Source: Pleurostoma richardsiae (taxonomy: Eukaryota; Ascomycota; Sordariomycetes; Calosphaeriales; Pleurostomataceae). From it: a stretch of DNA of 64,000 nt. The DNA is taken from contig JANBVO010000009.1 of NCBI GenBank assembly GCA_030052745.1, positions 434,001 to 498,000 of the forward strand, in the 5' to 3' direction. This document shows, in pieces, positions 63,281 through 64,000 of this stretch. The position numbers were made by a program, and so were the translations under genes. Each line of letters opens with the position of its first letter. Position 1 is the stretch's first letter. Under the pieces are notes generated by a model that was not told where the DNA came from, made no database searches, and saw only the letters and a list, made by a program, of their open reading frames with translations.

Positions 63281-64000
63281 TGTGAACTGGTAGGTTTGCC
63301 TGTGTGCGTGTTGTTGAGAGGAGGGATTCAAGTCGACTTGAGAGCCGGCTTGTTGGTGTTGACGGCGGGGGAAGTGTGGGGTTGCTGTGGTTGCTAATGA
63401 TAGCTTTAGTCGGCCAAGGAATGCTAGATCAAGGCGCAGAGGACGTTGACTCTTAAGGACTTTTGTCAGAATGAGGGCCGTCGGTTGATTTATATAATCC
63501 TGCCTAGACACAAGGGGGGAGGGAGGAAAGGACAAACAGACTCGAGACGGCGAAACTGACACATTTCCCCAGCCATATTATTAATCCCGTCTCGCACGCC
63601 CGCCGCCGCCGCCGCCGCCGCACAAATCGCTCGCGGAGACTAGCTCTGTCGCAGGAGGCCTTACGTGCTTTTGGCTGCCCTGGCATCTCAGCCTGTCTTA
63701 GTCTTACCGGCGTGGATTACACCATCAGGGGGCGCCCCCGATCGGACGCCCGACGGGGGTAAGACAGTGGTGACATGGGAGCCGAAACCGATTGGTCCTG
63801 TAATGGTCCGCTGCCGCAAAGCCTCCCTGTGTAGCAAGCGAAACAGCCGTCTACTCTAAAACTTGCTCAAGAAGTGAAACAGCAGGCGGGTGCACGGGGG
63901 GCTTGTTCTTCTCTCGGAAGTCAATTCGCAGGCGACGTCAAATGTTGTCGAAACGGGCGGTTAGATGGCAGAATAGGTACCTCTTTGGCCACATATGGTA
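63281..64000. other. Upstream region of ATX1 to window end
   Basis: Contains the ATX1 promoter with a leader of ordinary composition, a CCG trinucleotide run (63601-63621) and an AGGTACCT palindrome (63975-63982). No further gene is seen before the window ends. Confidence 0.5.
63601..63621. repeat. CCG trinucleotide microsatellite
   Basis: About seven uninterrupted copies of CGC/GCC. It lies in non-coding sequence about 320 bp upstream of the ATX1 start. Confidence 0.85.

Noticed and set aside
1-64000. CRISPR arrays, bacterial operons, ribosome binding sites or origins
   Set aside because: The window is eukaryotic (spliced fungal genes) and no such arrays or signals were seen.

Overview
The window looks like a nuclear chromosome segment of a filamentous ascomycete (Pezizomycotina, most likely a Sordariomycete). 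The evidence is short introns of about 50-130 bp with GTRAGT-type donors and CTRAC branch sites, compact divergent gene pairs, and fungus-specific families: Dlt1, a Zn2Cys6 regulator, a fungal rhodopsin-like membrane protein and an AA9 lytic polysaccharide monooxygenase. Gene identities come from reading translated motifs. No database search was run, and splice sites were placed by eye and checked for reading phase.

Layout. 1-3.5 kb holds the 3' part of an ankyrin-repeat gene and a DHCR24-like FAD oxidoreductase. 3.5-18.8 kb is gene-poor. It contains a HAD phosphatase-like gene with one in-frame stop, an exact 32-bp tandem repeat, a possible small two-exon gene, and two adjacent decayed gene relics (one Est1-type, one Myb/SANT-like). 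18.8-42.9 kb is a dense housekeeping block: DLT1, NDC1, a Pep12-type syntaxin, COX18/OXA2, ALG11, a secreted gamma-glutamyltransferase, TRM2, an UNC-45/She4 chaperone, TFB4, a taspase-like hydrolase and ARP3, mostly as divergent pairs with short shared promoters and convergent 3' ends. 46.6-57.4 kb has an alcohol dehydrogenase, an SCPx-type thiolase, a rhodopsin-like membrane protein and a Zn2Cys6 factor, spaced more widely. 60-63.3 kb has the AA9 enzyme and an Atx1-type copper chaperone.

The genes do not form one pathway. Several serve membrane systems and organelles: nuclear pore (NDC1), endosome/vacuole fusion (syntaxin), respiratory-chain assembly (COX18), ER N-glycan assembly (ALG11), secreted glutathione metabolism (GGT) and actin branching (ARP3). 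The copper chaperone and the copper-dependent AA9 enzyme lie within 2 kb, but nothing in the sequence ties them together functionally.

I found no convincing new multi-gene system. The points most worth checking are the nonsense codon in the HAD gene; the paired relics with an internal ~190-bp duplication; two genes (ADH and TRM2) whose frames extend upstream to possible mitochondrial presequences; a GGT start codon in a four-base coding exon; and a recurring intergenic 9-mer (TACTCCGTA) that in places forms terminal inverted repeats resembling small non-autonomous elements.
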